A stretch of DNA of 33,752 nt from Podila epigama. Taxonomy: Eukaryota; Mortierellomycota; Mortierellomycetes; Mortierellales; Mortierellaceae. The translations under genes were made by a program, and so were the position numbers. Below, piece by piece: positions 1 through 11,700 of this stretch (within the stretch, counting starts at the first letter, position 1; each line of letters starts with the position of its first letter). A model generated the notes under the pieces. It was not told the DNA's origin, searched no databases, and worked only from the letters and a program-made list of their open reading frames with translations. The stretch is from NCBI GenBank assembly GCA_015679605.1, contig JAAAVE010000101.1, positions 1-33,752 of the forward strand. The letters are read 5' to 3'.

Positions 1-1196
1 AAAAAAAAAAAAAAAAAAAAAGGTGGGAAAGAAAGTGAAAGTCGTAAAAAAAGTGTAAATGGAAAAAGATTGCCATCATGTGGAGAAAGAGGAAAGAAGA
101 AAAAAAGATGCGGTCATCGTCAATTGATAAATGAAGATGTTCAAGTCAATTGACGAAATTGCTCTCTCATTCGTCGGTGATAAATTATTACTTCATTACA
201 GTTTGAAGTTTGAAAAGACAAAGAGGTCTGGGGAACTCAATGACTGAATGGGAACAAGTTGAGTTTGGTTGAGTAAGTGAGTAAGTGAGTGAGCATTTTT
301 TTTGCGTCGATCTGATAGGTGTTGTGCCTTTTGTGTGCACCAACATGACATGCACCCATGCACCAACAAACATAGCATAGCATACACAATAATTATGAAT
401 GTACACCCAGTCCACACAATTGCCATTTGCCATTTGCCATTTTGTAATAATACTGCAATACAATACAATAAACAAAATGATTGTATAAATATGGTGCACG
501 CCCCCTTTTCCTTCTCTCTCTCTTTTTTGCAACTCCCTTTCGTCTTCATAACCAATTCAATTCTCACTTGTTCTTGTTCTTTTTGTTCTTCGTCTTGTTG
601 TCCTTCTCGTTCATTTCTTTCTCATCTCAATCATCTTCTTATTTCAACTCATCCTTCTTCCTCTTCTTCCTCTTCTTCTCTCGCACTCACTCACTCACAC
701 ACACTCTCTCACTTCACTCGTTCCCTTCTCATTCACACTTCATCACATCACACACCATCTTCACTTCCATATCACACTCCACAACGCATCCCTCTACACA
801 CATATCAATATTCCTTCCTGGACAGGACAGACAGACCGCCTTAGGCTTGACTGACTGACTGACTGACCAACTCACATTTCGCGTGCTCGACCTTCACCTC
901 CACCGCCACGACATGTTCACCTCCAGCCTACATTCTGTCTGCAATACCTTAACAACTACACCTACTATTACTTCTACATCTTCAGTTTCGACGACGGCTC
1001 TCTCGCACTCATAGTCATCACTTTCATTCCTTTGAGATAGCGGGAAAAAAAAGAAAAGAAAGCAAGCAAGCAGTCCTTTTTCGCCTTGTCTTGTTTTGCC
1101 GCCATCTTTTTAAGCATTAAACCTCAGCAAACACATTCTGCTTCATCTTTACAACTTCCACCAAAAACACAAAAATAAGAAAAGAAAAAAAGAACC
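1..1196. other. Spacer and long pyrimidine-rich leader before the response regulator
   Basis: The window opens with a 21-base A run. I see no convincing coding region here: the open frames at about 188-858 on both strands are low-complexity products of CT/CA-rich DNA. From about 500 to 840 the + strand is strongly C/T-rich and from 840 to 870 it holds CTGA repeats. A TATAAATA box at 484-491 would put transcription start near 520, which makes this stretch a likely 5' leader of about 650 nt for the gene at 1197. That leader assignment is an inference. Confidence 0.4.
484..491 (+). promoter_or_regulatory. Candidate TATA box for the response regulator gene
   Basis: TATAAATA is followed about 20 to 40 bases downstream by the start of a C/T-rich tract, the usual arrangement of a fungal core promoter. 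It lies about 700 bases upstream of the ATG at 1197, so it requires a long 5' leader or a spliced leader. No experimental support is visible. Confidence 0.3.
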
Positions 1197-1892
1197 ATGA
1201 CCGCCACCTCTGCTGCTCCTCCTATCTCCACTTCTGCTACTTCACTCGCACTCGCCTGCTCTTCTTCTTCACTAACAACAACAGCAGAAACAACAACATC
1301 ATCATCATCATCATCAACAGATACAGATACAGCAATAGATACCTCTTCAGAAACACATTCATCTCCAAGCTCTCCCGTCCTACCAACTTCCACCATGTCT
1401 GTCACTCCACCAAGCTCACCCCAGTCCCCGGTCTCCATGGACAGCATCAACGGCCCCTCTAGCTTGTCTCTCGGACGTCGCCTGCGCGTCATGATCGTCG
1501 ACGACAACGCCATCAACCTCTCCATCCTCTCACGCATCCTCGACCACCACTTTTCCGATATTGCCACCCTTGCTGTCTCCATGACATCCGGTGTGTCTGC
1601 ACTCGAACATCTTGCCCAGCATGAAGTCGATCTCATCCTCATGGACATTGACATGCCTGTCCTCACCGGCGTTCAAACCACAGAGGCCATCCGTCAACAT
1701 GCCGACAAGCATTCTATCCTCCATGCCAACAGACTCGTCCCCATCATCGCTGTCACCACCAGTGATGGGCCCGACCAACAGGCCCTCTACCGCCAGTCCG
1801 GAATGGTCGCTTGTGTCAGCAAACCTATCGACAAGCAACACTTGCGCGATGCCATCGAAGATGCTCTCAAATCCTCGCCATCTCAAATTTGA
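1197..1892 (+). CDS. Stand-alone response regulator (receiver domain protein)
   Basis: Single-exon protein of 231 aa that should act as the phospho-acceptor at the end of a His-Asp phosphorelay. Residues 1-90 are Ser/Thr/Pro-rich and look disordered. Residues 96-225 form a receiver (CheY-like) domain: acidic pair D102-D103 in VDDN, phospho-acceptor D150 in LMDIDMP, conserved T187 in IIAVTT, and K209 in SKP. All catalytic positions are therefore present. No DNA-binding or kinase domain follows, so output must come through a partner protein; Candida Srr1 has this kind of layout. The start is supported by a good context (accATGa) and the frame being closed upstream. It resembles neither Skn7 (no HSF-type domain) nor a hybrid kinase. 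Which histidine kinase or HPt protein feeds it cannot be told from the sequence. Confidence 0.88.
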   Translation: MTATSAAPPISTSATSLALACSSSSLTTTAETTTSSSSSSTDTDTAIDTSSETHSSPSSPVLPTSTMSVTPPSSPQSPVSMDSINGPSSLSLGRRLRVMIVDDNAINLSILSRILDHHFSDIATLAVSMTSGVSALEHLAQHEVDLILMDIDMPVLTGVQTTEAIRQHADKHSILHANRLVPIIAVTTSDGPDQQALYRQSGMVACVSKPIDKQHLRDAIEDALKSSPSQI

Positions 1893-2795
1893 TTGACTGG
1901 ACATTTTCTACCTTTTTTTTTTTACGTTATCCAAATTCCTTGCGTCTCGTTTTTACCTTTGTTGCTCTCTTTTCTTTTCTGTATTTCTCTTTTGTTTCTT
2001 TTCGTTTGTATATCAACCTGTACCATATTACCATCTCGTCTCAGAGACATTATTATTGACAAGACACGAAACCCTTTTTTTTTATTGTAATTATCTTTTT
2101 TATTCGATTTTGCCTCTGACCTGCCTCCACAACTCTCCCCTCGCTCCACTTGACCGATGAAGAAGGCTGGTCATATCTCGTGGCTCTTTTCTTGTTCTTT
2201 GAGAAAAGATAGAACAAGCTAGGAGGCAGTAAAGTGGCCGGTCACTCTATTCTTGTCACGTCCTTTCTGTTGTTTCTCTTCATTCTTTTTTTCTTTTCTT
2301 TTTTTATTTATTTCCGTTATCATTCCTGTCCTCTTTTTTCTCCATTGTATATAGTCGCCTGTACCATAGTAATAATGTATACCCAATCTTTTGTTTTCAT
2401 CTTCTTTGTCAGAGATAATAAAACATAAACAACATACACATATAATCTGCCTTTGCTCGCGATCTGCGCGTTGACAGCTCGGGAGTTACGTCACTTTCTT
2501 TTTGTGCATGCGGAAAGATGAGCGGGGTACTACGAGACGCTGAGCATTTTCAGTCGACGTGCATTAGCCTAAATCTTGAAAAATAAAATTGGAGGGAGGG
2601 GACACACGGGAGACGCCTTTTTCTTTTTTTCAAACCTCATGTCTTTGACCATGGTCAGGGCTGGTAGCGTGATAACTATCAAGCACATCATCTGTAGAGG
2701 TCACAATACGGTGCATCTCAATGCTCTCTCCTAGTGACCGTGACATGAGAGTAAGTCATGGTGGTCATGTATTACACAGGACGGCACAGAGTCCT

Positions 2796-2925
2796 CTGCC
2801 TGCCTGCCTGCCGGTCTGCCTGTATATCTGTCGGTCTGCCTGCCTGTCGGTCTGCCTGTATATCTGTCGGTCTGCCTGTATGTCTGTACGCCTGTATGTC
2901 TGTCTGTATGTTTGTGTGCTTGTTT
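2796..2925. repeat. Degenerate CTGC/CTGT tetranucleotide repeat block
   Basis: About 130 bases built from CTGC, CTGT and CGGT steps. A 20-base unit starting CGGTCTGCCT occurs at 2812-2831 and again exactly at 2848-2867, so the array has a 36-base higher-order period over part of its length. It lies in non-coding DNA. Open frames through it on either strand are repetitive (Cys/Leu-rich or Arg/Thr/Gln-rich) and not believable proteins. Confidence 0.8.
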
Positions 2926-3911
2926 TATGTGTGAACGTGCGTATTGTGTGTCTGTGTTCTTGCGTGCCACCACGTCTTGTCTTGACCCAGTGGATTTTCT
3001 TGTGCGACATGTCACCCTGACAAACTCTTTTTTTTGTGCGAAAATGCGTTCAACATTGTAATAATGAGAGGGCTGTGTTGTGTGTTGTGCTCACTCCCGC
3101 GTAATTTGGAACGGGCGTCAAGATGCACGTTTTGGGGAGATGAGGCAACAATTTCTGCCTATGAGCCAAAGAAAAAATTTGGAGTCGAGTCCTGATAACA
3201 ATCGCATGATGCGCAAGTTCGCACGTCCGCTATTTGAGCATACTGATACAGCATAGCATGCATTAACCCAGTTATTCCTCCGACCCGACAGAAAAAAAAA
3301 TAAAGAAAGAAAATTGTTCCAATGCAATGCCCGATGACTTGCGACAAAATCGGCGGTTCACTCTGTTGCAACGGTTTGATGGCTGAGCACACTCCACATT
3401 AGCACACACACCACAGATACAAACAATAAAAAAAAAAAGCAAAACGCTATTCATACGGATGTTCTGCCACTGTCATTCCCTTTGGAGTGCGTGAGACATG
3501 GGTCACCAATTAAACAGCTTCCCTGGCTCCAAAAAGGGACAGGTCACCTTGGAAAAAACGGACAAACCACTGGCGGGGCTCCGTTTACTCTTGCCCTTTA
3601 GTTTAAACTCTGCATAATCTCCGAGTCCGAGGACCCAATCGCCAAGGTATCCCGGTTCACATCCATTCCTTCCCCCCCGTACTGTACGTCTCCTGTGAGT
3701 GAACACCTGCAACTGTCAATTGTGCATGTCCATAGTGTCCATGGTGTCGTCAATCATGTATGTCAACCCATGCTTGTCAATCGAGGTGGCCAAAGAACAC
3801 AACCCAACCCAATCCTCAATTGACTTTGCCTCGTCTCACCTTAAATCACCTTAAATGGAATTGCGCAGTCACACACGACACTTTTTTTTCTTCCTTCCTT
3901 GAACCCAAACG

Positions 3912-3950
3912 TTCAACATTCACATTCAACATTCACATTCAACATTCACA
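3912..3950. repeat. Three perfect tandem copies of a 13-bp unit
   Basis: TTCAACATTCACA is repeated three times without mismatch at 3912-3924, 3925-3937 and 3938-3950, followed by CACTT repeats to about 3975. It sits 120 bases upstream of the ATG of the Zn2Cys6 gene, so it is probably in that gene's 5' leader or core promoter. Confidence 0.85.
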
Positions 3951-4068
3951 TCACATCACTTCACTTCACTTCACATCCATCGCATCAATTCACATCCATA
4001 AACACATTCATCATAGTCAACAAACCCCTATTTGTACAATACATTAGCACTTCACAGCCCAATTCATC

Positions 4069-5225
4069 ATGACATCACATGCAGACTCTCTGCAAACCTC
4101 CACTGGACCTCCCACTTCAGACCCCACTAAAAAAAAGAAACCTCCTGTCATCCTGGGATGTGACCAATGCCGACGAAGAAAGGTGAGCATGCACCATGTC
4201 CTCTTGATTCTCGCCCAGCACCCAGTCTCATATAGCCTCCATTCCATGGTCGAACGTGACTATTGCATCATGTTTGTTATGTATCGCTGCACCATTTGGT
4301 TTCAATCTGATGCTATGGCCATTGGGCGTAGCTCTCATGTATTTCTTGGCATGACACGATTGCTTGCGTCTAAGCATGGAACCCCTCATGGAACTTACTT
4401 TTTATTTTTAAAAGATCGGGACGCATACTCTTTTGCCATTATCTCATCCTTGTTCTCAACTTTTCTCTCACTCCCATACACATATTGCTTTCTGTCAAAA
4501 TTCTCGTTGTTACAATGTTTCTCCTCTACTCTAGACCAAATGCGATCACGCCAAGCCCAGCTGTGGTCCCTGTCAGTATGCTGGATTGATGGAGTGCACG
4601 TTCATTCTGGGGAAACCACCACCACCCAAGCGTAAAAAGGCTCGGAGCGAAGTCGAAATCCTGGAGGCTCGCCTCGAATCGATCGAATCTGCCTATTCTG
4701 AGCGTCTAAAGCAGATGGAGGAGCTGCTGAACAGGGTGATGCCAGGTGTCACAGCACAAGACTTACCTCCCTCGAACATCATCTCAAAGTTACCATCACC
4801 TGCAACAACAGCGCCTACGAAAGTGCCCTCCTCAACATCAACAAAGCAGGGAAAGGTCTTGGCATCAAACAAAAAAATCGGTCAGAGTGAACCATCAACC
4901 AGAAAAACGTCTCCAGGAAATAAACACAGCCACCTCAAGACCAAAGAGTTGACAGAGCGACAAGTGCCAAACCTTGACCAACATCCCCCCACAGTATGTT
5001 TCTGTTCCGATCTCGCGTCTTTTCCTCGGGTAAAGTGTGTCTCAGGCTAATATGGTTTTATTTCTTTATTTTCCTACTTTATTTCAAAAAACATATTCCT
5101 TGATAGGCCCCTGATGCCTCTCTAGAACCTGTACATATCCACGACCACGGGCATGGTCATAATCATCTCCAGGAACACCAGGCACAAGAATTGGAGTTGG
5201 ATCAAGAGCAGGAACAGGAACAGGG

Positions 5226-5277
<52 letters not shown>

Positions 5278-8200
5278 AACGAGTCCCTGGCCCTTGACCA
5301 TGCACAAACCCACACACATGATCTATCTCAAGCCACAATGCTAAAGGAAGAAGTGTTTGACAAGAAAATTTTCATTCCGCAGTCAGAGGTAAAAATAACA
5401 TATCCGCGGAGAACGTACTCGAACAGTGTCTTGTCCTGTTCTCTGTCAACTCACAGCCGTACTTTTCATTTAGCCTTCAATGACAATGAGCTCGCCAACG
5501 TCATCCATCGCATCGTCACTCAAGTCGAGCCCAGAGTTGGACCATGATGACAGTAGCAGGAATGATGGCGACCCGGGAGGACTTGCTGCGACTATGGACA
5601 AGCTGCGTCTATTTGACGCGTCGCTCTATTTTGGCAAAGGCTCTATCTTCTTTACCTCGACGGACAAGAACCACTTTTGGGACGAAGAGATTTCATTTGA
5701 TGTGCACGACGTACATGACATTGTCATCCCACCAGAGGCGACGATCATGCCACCAGTGGAAGCTATTGATATGCTCATTGACATTTACTATTCGGTAAGG
5801 CGGCGGGTTCAACTTTTTTATTGCTTTTGTTATTTTGACGTTTGACTTCATTCATCCATATGTGTACCCGCTATGCCTCACGCATTCACGCATGGTCGCC
5901 ATACACTCATGTCTTTTTGTTAATCTCTCTTTTGCATCACTCATAATCTCATACATACAATTCCATAGTACTTTCACCCATTCTTGCCAATGATTCAAAA
6001 GGCAACGCTTCTTCGAGCTCTGGAAGATAGATACGAGCCTCAAAACATTTTCCTTTTGAACAGTGTGTTTATGGCGGTGGCGCTCACGGGCGAATACTGG
6101 CATCCCTCGAGCAATGTTGATCCCAAGGAACCCAAGGAAGCTGCTACACCATTCTTCAAACGGGCCCGTATGATGCTTGATTACTGTATTGGTGTGCCAA
6201 GAGTGTCGACAGTTCAAGGGTTGATCATGTTGTCGCACTATCCTACCATGGGTTACTCATACATGCAACAGGCTATGCTCATGGCAGCTGACCTGGGTCT
6301 TCATCGGAAATGTGATCGTTGGATTCCGGATAAGCAGATACAGGAAACCAGGAAACGCGTTTTTTGGTGCGTCTACGCCATGGACAGCATCACTGCCAGC
6401 ATCACCGGTCGGCGCCCGCTCATTGACGATAACGAAATTGATGTGCCCATGTTAGCACCAATCACTGGCGAAGGAGAGGTCGAGTACTCGAACGCTCTGT
6501 TCCTGATCCATCTGTGCAAATTGTGGCGAATCGCCCGGAATGTCAAGCGATATATCTTCAACGTTGTCGAGGTGCAGGAAATGGTGCCAGGCAGTTTGCC
6601 TAAATGCTACGAACAACAGTTGATTCAGTGGCAGCTTCAATTGCCAGCTGTCCTTCGTTTCAGTCCTGACGTCCAACCCGGTGACCCTACCGTCATGTAC
6701 AATGCTCGCGCAGGCAAGTTTGACCTCAACTTTCTCATGCAAGTACTGTAATGTCTATCAGCCTTTCCTAACCATTCTCTGACACACACACACACTTTTT
6801 TTTTTTTTTTTTTAGGCGTGGCGCAGATGCTTTACGAGTCAACGTTGATTCTTCTTCACAAACCATACTTGACATCATCTGCGCATAAGGAACATCAACA
6901 TAATCGATCTCGGGACATTTGTATCAAGGCAGCAGACAAGATCACTAAAATGAACGTGATTCTGAACAAGACTTATGTCAGCATATTTGACATTAGCGTT
7001 GTGGCTGAGTACGCTACCGTCAACGCCGTTCGGATTCAGGTCATGTACATGAACTCGGAAGACCCAGAAATTGCTGCCCTGAACACTCGCAACTTTGACA
7101 TCTTGACCACCTTTTTCCTTGAGTACTACTCTTCGCCACGCGCCAACTACGATGAACAGACAATCAACTGCATCCTGACTTTCTTTGACGAGTTTATGCA
7201 CACTGTCAAAGGCTTGAGCGAATCCACCGTTCATATGTGCGAGTGTGCGATCAAGAATTTAGCCTTGGCCAAGCGGGCCAGGTTCAATTCGTCGAGGCAG
7301 CGTGAAGGAGGAGCAGTCGCCGAGAGAGATCCTCGAAACTTGAGCAAGCTAGTACGGATCGGTCGAGAGGAACATGAGCGGGAGCGAGCTTGGTCGTCCG
7401 CGTCACCATCCTCATCTCCTCACCACCGCGACATGAGCCTAGGGAAAAAGCGACACAGCACTCATAAACATCAACAACATTCACATTCACATTCACATCC
7501 ACACCCACATGCAAACTCTCTGAATCACACATCCCAGCACCAGCATCCGCATCAGAGTTCTGGTGACGTGCTGGCTCAGACTCGCGAAAGCCCAGGAAAG
7601 TATTCATCCTCTGAGCCTAATGAGGACGATATTCTAGCATCAGCCGCGAACTCATCGGCACAGTCGGAATTTGATGGATACCTACACCCTGGCAAGTTCC
7701 AAAAGGTGTCGCAATATGTAGGACCGTTTGGAGGACCAGAGGTCATGGAGAGCTTCAACATTTTCCAAACGTCCAACGCCATTCTGAACCAGCCTCCGGC
7801 TTCAGGGTTCTTTCACATACCAGGGGCAACAAACATGGTGACCGACCCGTCGGCACCCATGATGGATCTGTACCAATCGTTTCAACAGCCATTACCGTTT
7901 GGAAATCCCACACTACAATCCTCTCCAGAGCAACATCACCACCACCACCTTCACCATCAACAGCACATTCATGACCACTTTCACCACGGCCATAATCATG
8001 CACTGCCTACGCAGTCTGGCGATCAACAGCAACAGCAACAGCAACAGCAACAGTCATCACAGCCGCAACCGCTCTCGCAACCACAGCCACAACAGCCACA
8101 ACAACAACAGCAACAGCAACAGCAGCAGCAGCAGTCATTTTTCGACCAGGTGAATGGACCGTCAATTGACACGTTAACTGCCTTTGACTCTACTTTTTGG

Positions 8201-8278
8201 AACGACATCCCCACATCCGCGTTCCAGACAGATGCTCAGATCCTGAACCAGAACATACTGGGAGGAAGTGGGTTGTAA
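4069..8278 (+). CDS. Zn2Cys6 fungal transcription factor with fungal-specific TF domain
   Basis: Exons 4069-4182, 4535-4993, 5107-5388, 5474-5794, 5969-6742 and 6827-8278 give 1133 aa, all junctions in phase 0. The zinc cluster is C31-x2-C34-x6-C41-x6-C48-x2-C51-x7-C59 and is split by the first intron between C34 and C41. A basic linker (KPPPPKRKK) and a short coiled coil (about 73-105) follow, the usual DNA-recognition and dimerisation unit. Residues about 232-249 are a Gly-Gln repeat. About 380-700 matches the fungal-specific transcription factor domain (YFHPFLP, WHPSS, a TRKRVFWCVYAMD segment, LILLHKP). The C-terminus is His-rich and then poly-Gln (about 1049-1086), typical activation-domain composition. 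It should be a nuclear regulator binding CGG-type sites; I cannot assign an ortholog or target genes. The last acceptor site is an inference (see findings). Confidence 0.88.
5223..5276 (+). repeat. GGGACA hexamer repeat coding (Gly-Gln)n
   Basis: One GGGG run at 5223-5226 is followed by eight GGG runs spaced exactly six bases apart (5229 to 5273). In frame this reads Gln-Gly repeated, inside exon 3 of the Zn2Cys6 gene. The antisense Val-Pro and Ser-Leu frames through the block are shadows of the repeat. Confidence 0.92.
8023..8137 (+). repeat. CAG/CAA-type poly-Gln tracts in the Zn2Cys6 factor
   Basis: Two mixed CAA/CAG tracts, about 8026-8052 and 8086-8137, are separated by a Gln-Pro-Ser stretch and code glutamine near the C-terminus. 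The interrupted CAA/CAG use lowers the chance of slippage compared with a pure repeat. His-rich codon runs at about 7470-7520 and 7931-7990 belong to the same low-complexity tail. Confidence 0.85.
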
Positions 8279-8743
8279 ATTTTCTTACATAGTTTAATAA
8301 AAGCAGTCCCGACGCGTCTTTTTTTGTTTTTCATTTTTAAGGCGTCGCGTGTCTTTTTTGAATGAAGACCGAGGAACAACGCCACCATAACTATTTTTTG
8401 TTTCTTTTGTCATCTCCAACCCCCATCCCACCTTCATTTTGACATTGTTCATAACACGTTATAGATCATCATTCGAACGTCCATCACTTGAGACATCTTC
8501 AACAAGACAGTTAGCAGTTAACCGCCTTGCCATCTTCCACGTTCTGCATTCACCCCACATGCTCAACAGCACAGGTACCTTCATGACAAACCGAAAAATT
8601 GCACCACCCTCAACCAATGGATTAGAAAACAAGCAGACAAGTAGTACCAGTAGCCACTGAACTGCGCTTACAAACACCCATTCTCTTCCTTCTTCTTTCT
8701 CAATGCTGAAAACCATTGCTCACATTCAACTCATGATGCCTCT
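8279..8743. other. Spacer between Zn2Cys6 factor and kinesin
   Basis: No supported gene. It holds the poly(A) signal above and a C/T-rich run at about 8680-8702 just before the kinesin start. No upstream ATG lies in the kinesin frame between the stop at 8651 and the chosen ATG at 8744. Confidence 0.45.
8296..8301 (+). terminator. AATAAA poly(A) signal of the Zn2Cys6 gene
   Basis: AATAAA lies 18 bases after the TAA stop at 8276-8278 and is followed by a T-rich stretch. It is a canonical cleavage signal at an unusually short distance, implying a very short 3' UTR if used. Confidence 0.5.
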
Positions 8744-11700
8744 ATGCGACTAGCGTAAGTGACACCTGTTCCTATACATTGTTACATTTCCATGCCTCGC
8801 CACACAAGGATGACGCATTGTGTTTGAAAACAAGAACGGAAAACTTGACGCAAAAACTCAATTTTACCTTCACTTTGTAGAGCGTGGTCAGCGCCCTCAG
8901 AACATGTCAAGGTATATGTCAGGGTGCGCCCACCAAATGAGCGAGAGCTTGCAGCAGAACCAACTTATGCCTCACAGTCTTCGAGTCAGGGTAGCCAGCC
9001 AACGGTCAATGTTCTCCCACCAAAGTATGAAGTGAAGAAGGATTAGAACGTGCATTGAGAATAAGGGTCATGATAATTAACAATTATTGTCGGTTGGTAA
9101 AACAATATTCTTACTACTTTTCCTTATCTTCACTCTCATTAGCCATGTGAATATTAGTGGAACATACAAGAATGATACTTTTACATATGATTGCGTCGGT
9201 GGAGAGTCTACAACGCAGGATCAAGTTTTCAAGTATGAAAGATTTTGAGATTGACAAGCAGTCGCTGAATACTTGTCATTACCATATTGCCCAATACATA
9301 TACACCTTCATTGTACTTACTCAAGACTTCTTTTGTCCACTGTAGTGACGTTGGAAAGTCGATTGTAGAGCAATGCGTCCGTGGATATAATGGAGTAGGT
9401 CATTCATTGCATGATACAGGATGACAGCTGTTACAGTCGAAAAAAGACAGAACAAAAAAAAACATAGAGAAGCATTTGTACTCATCATGGTGAAATTCAA
9501 TGGAATGGACTGTTGTAGACAATCTTTGCGTATGGACAAACCGGAAGTGGCAAGACCTATACTATGCAAGGGCCCACCAGCATCTCGGGCGTTGGTAACC
9601 ACCCGCAGCGCGGCATCATACCTCGGTGTCTGGAGTATTGTACGTTTTTTTTCAAATACGTCTCTTTCTTCTACTTTCGAGGTAGCTATTTTGGATGATG
9701 TATAAGAAAAGAACGGACCCTATTCTGACTCGTATCTCATATATATATAGTATTCGAGTTGATTGCTAACGAGGAACGGATGGACAATTCAGTCAAGTAC
9801 TTATGCAAGGCATCTTACATTGAAATGTACGTTGATTTCTTTCCCTGTCGGATGAAATTATACTGGCCCAATGACCAAGAAGGATGTTCACGAAACGAAT
9901 TGACAGAGAAACAAGGAAGAAATGTTACTGACATAACGAAAAAAAAAAAAAACGCATTTGTACCCTGAACCAAATAGCTACAACGAGGCGATTTTTGATC
10001 TTTTGGACAGCTCTGCATCTTCGCGCTCAATTCGAGAGGATATCAAGCGAGGGGTAGGTGCAGCAGGACCTGTGGGATCATGCAATGTGGAGTATTTGAA
10101 TTGTTACCTTGTACATGAATGACTGACAATTGACATATTGTTCAATCTTTCTAGGTTTATGTGGACGGCGTCGTTGAAGAATCGATTCACAATCCAGAAG
10201 ATGCGTACAAAGTAGAGTATTTTTGACAATGTCCTCCTTTCCAGACGCATGGAACACAGATGAGTTCAATTTTTGACGCATGAATTCTTACTTCCTTGTC
10301 AATAGTTATTCGAGCAAGGTGCTCTCAATCGACATACTAGCGCTACAGCGATGAATGCCGAGTCAAGTCGATCGCACACTGTTCTTACACTTACAATCCA
10401 ATCCATGGTAATGTCAACGTTGTCATTTTATCATGTGGTCTAGGGAAGATGGTCACTGCACACACACACACACACACAAAAGGCCTTCAACTCAAAATTA
10501 TATCTACATCATTTGTCGCTCCCACTTTCGTAGGCACTTGTCGATGGTATCAATCATATTCGAGAGTCACGGTTCAATTTGGTTGATCTTGCAGGATCTG
10601 AACGACAAAAGCTTGCCAATACGGAAGGACAGCGATTAAAGGAGGCTGGCAACATCAACAAGAGTCTGTCATGCTTGGGTTCGGTCATTAACGCCCTTGG
10701 CGAGATTGCAGCTGGTCATCCCCGCTATGTCGTAAATTCATCTCCCGCAGTCACAACAGCAAATGCCTCTCTTGACTATGAATTTTTTTTTTGTCTTCAG
10801 CATCTCACATCTTGTTTTCTTCCATCTCCCCCCGCTTTTGACAGCACTATCGCGATAGTCGACTGACCTTTTTGCTCAAGGATTCTCTCGGAGGCAACTC
10901 GAATACATTTATCGTAGCCAATATCTCACCTTCAGCACTTTGCTACCAAGAAAGTCTCAGCACACTGCGGTTCGCTCAACGTGCAAAAATGATCAAGAAC
11001 AAGGTGAGTTTAAATTGGTGGCAAAAAATGACTTGCTAATCCAAAATGAAGACCACCACGAAAAATTGACAAAGCATTCTTCTCCTTTGATTGTAGGCTG
11101 TCGTGAATGAAGATATCCAAGGAAACATTAACGAGCTTCGGGCAGAAATACAACGACTGAAAGCTGAGTTATCACTGAAGCGACCTGGACTTGAAGGAGG
11201 TAAAGGCTTTTTTATCTTCACCGTCCAGTTCTCGATTTTGTTTTTGTGAAACATACCCATTTTTCAGATTATCATTCGAACGTATAGCTAAACTCGCACT
11301 GATACACAAACGACTCCATGTCTTTTTCTGACTATCGCATGTTCTGTACTAGCTGAGGACACAAGTACGACTCACAAGCTACTCTTGGAGACACTAGCAA
11401 GGCTACGAAACGAGCAAGCAGAACACGCGACAACTGCCCAAAAGGCATATCAACTAGATGATGCGTGCAAAGCTCGGGAGAAGCAAGTTCAGCAGGCACA
11501 GATGGTGACAAAGTTCAAAGAAAGTGCCTTAATTGCCTACAGAAAGGGTATTACCGGGACAGCCTTTGAGGCTGAAAAGTCGGCCCTTTTGGAAGAGATT
11601 ACTTATTTGAAGAGACAACTTGATTTTCATCCCGGTAAGAGTAACTTTGAGATTTGTCAGGTGTTACAGGTCGAAAAAGGGACACACATACACAAAATTG

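Larger units (their letters stand above)
1893..4068. other. Gene-poor spacer between response regulator and Zn2Cys6 factor
   Basis: No supported gene. T-rich 3' sequence runs to about 2420, where an AATAAA at 2417-2422 is a possible but distant poly(A) signal for the upstream gene. The stretch holds a CTGC/CTGT-type repeat block (2796-2925) and a 13-bp perfect triplicate (3912-3950). The short open frames on both strands have no recognisable family content. Confidence 0.4.

Noticed and set aside
302-858. Overlapping Ser/His/Leu-rich open frames
   Set aside because: Open only because C/T- and CA-rich DNA lacks stop codons; no domain content, and it lies in a probable leader.
2796-2925. CRISPR-like repeat array
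   Set aside because: Tetranucleotide-derived repeats without unique spacers of even length, in a eukaryotic genome.
5084-5338. Minus-strand Val-Pro repeat protein
   Set aside because: Pure complement of the GGGACA hexamer array inside exon 3 of the Zn2Cys6 gene.
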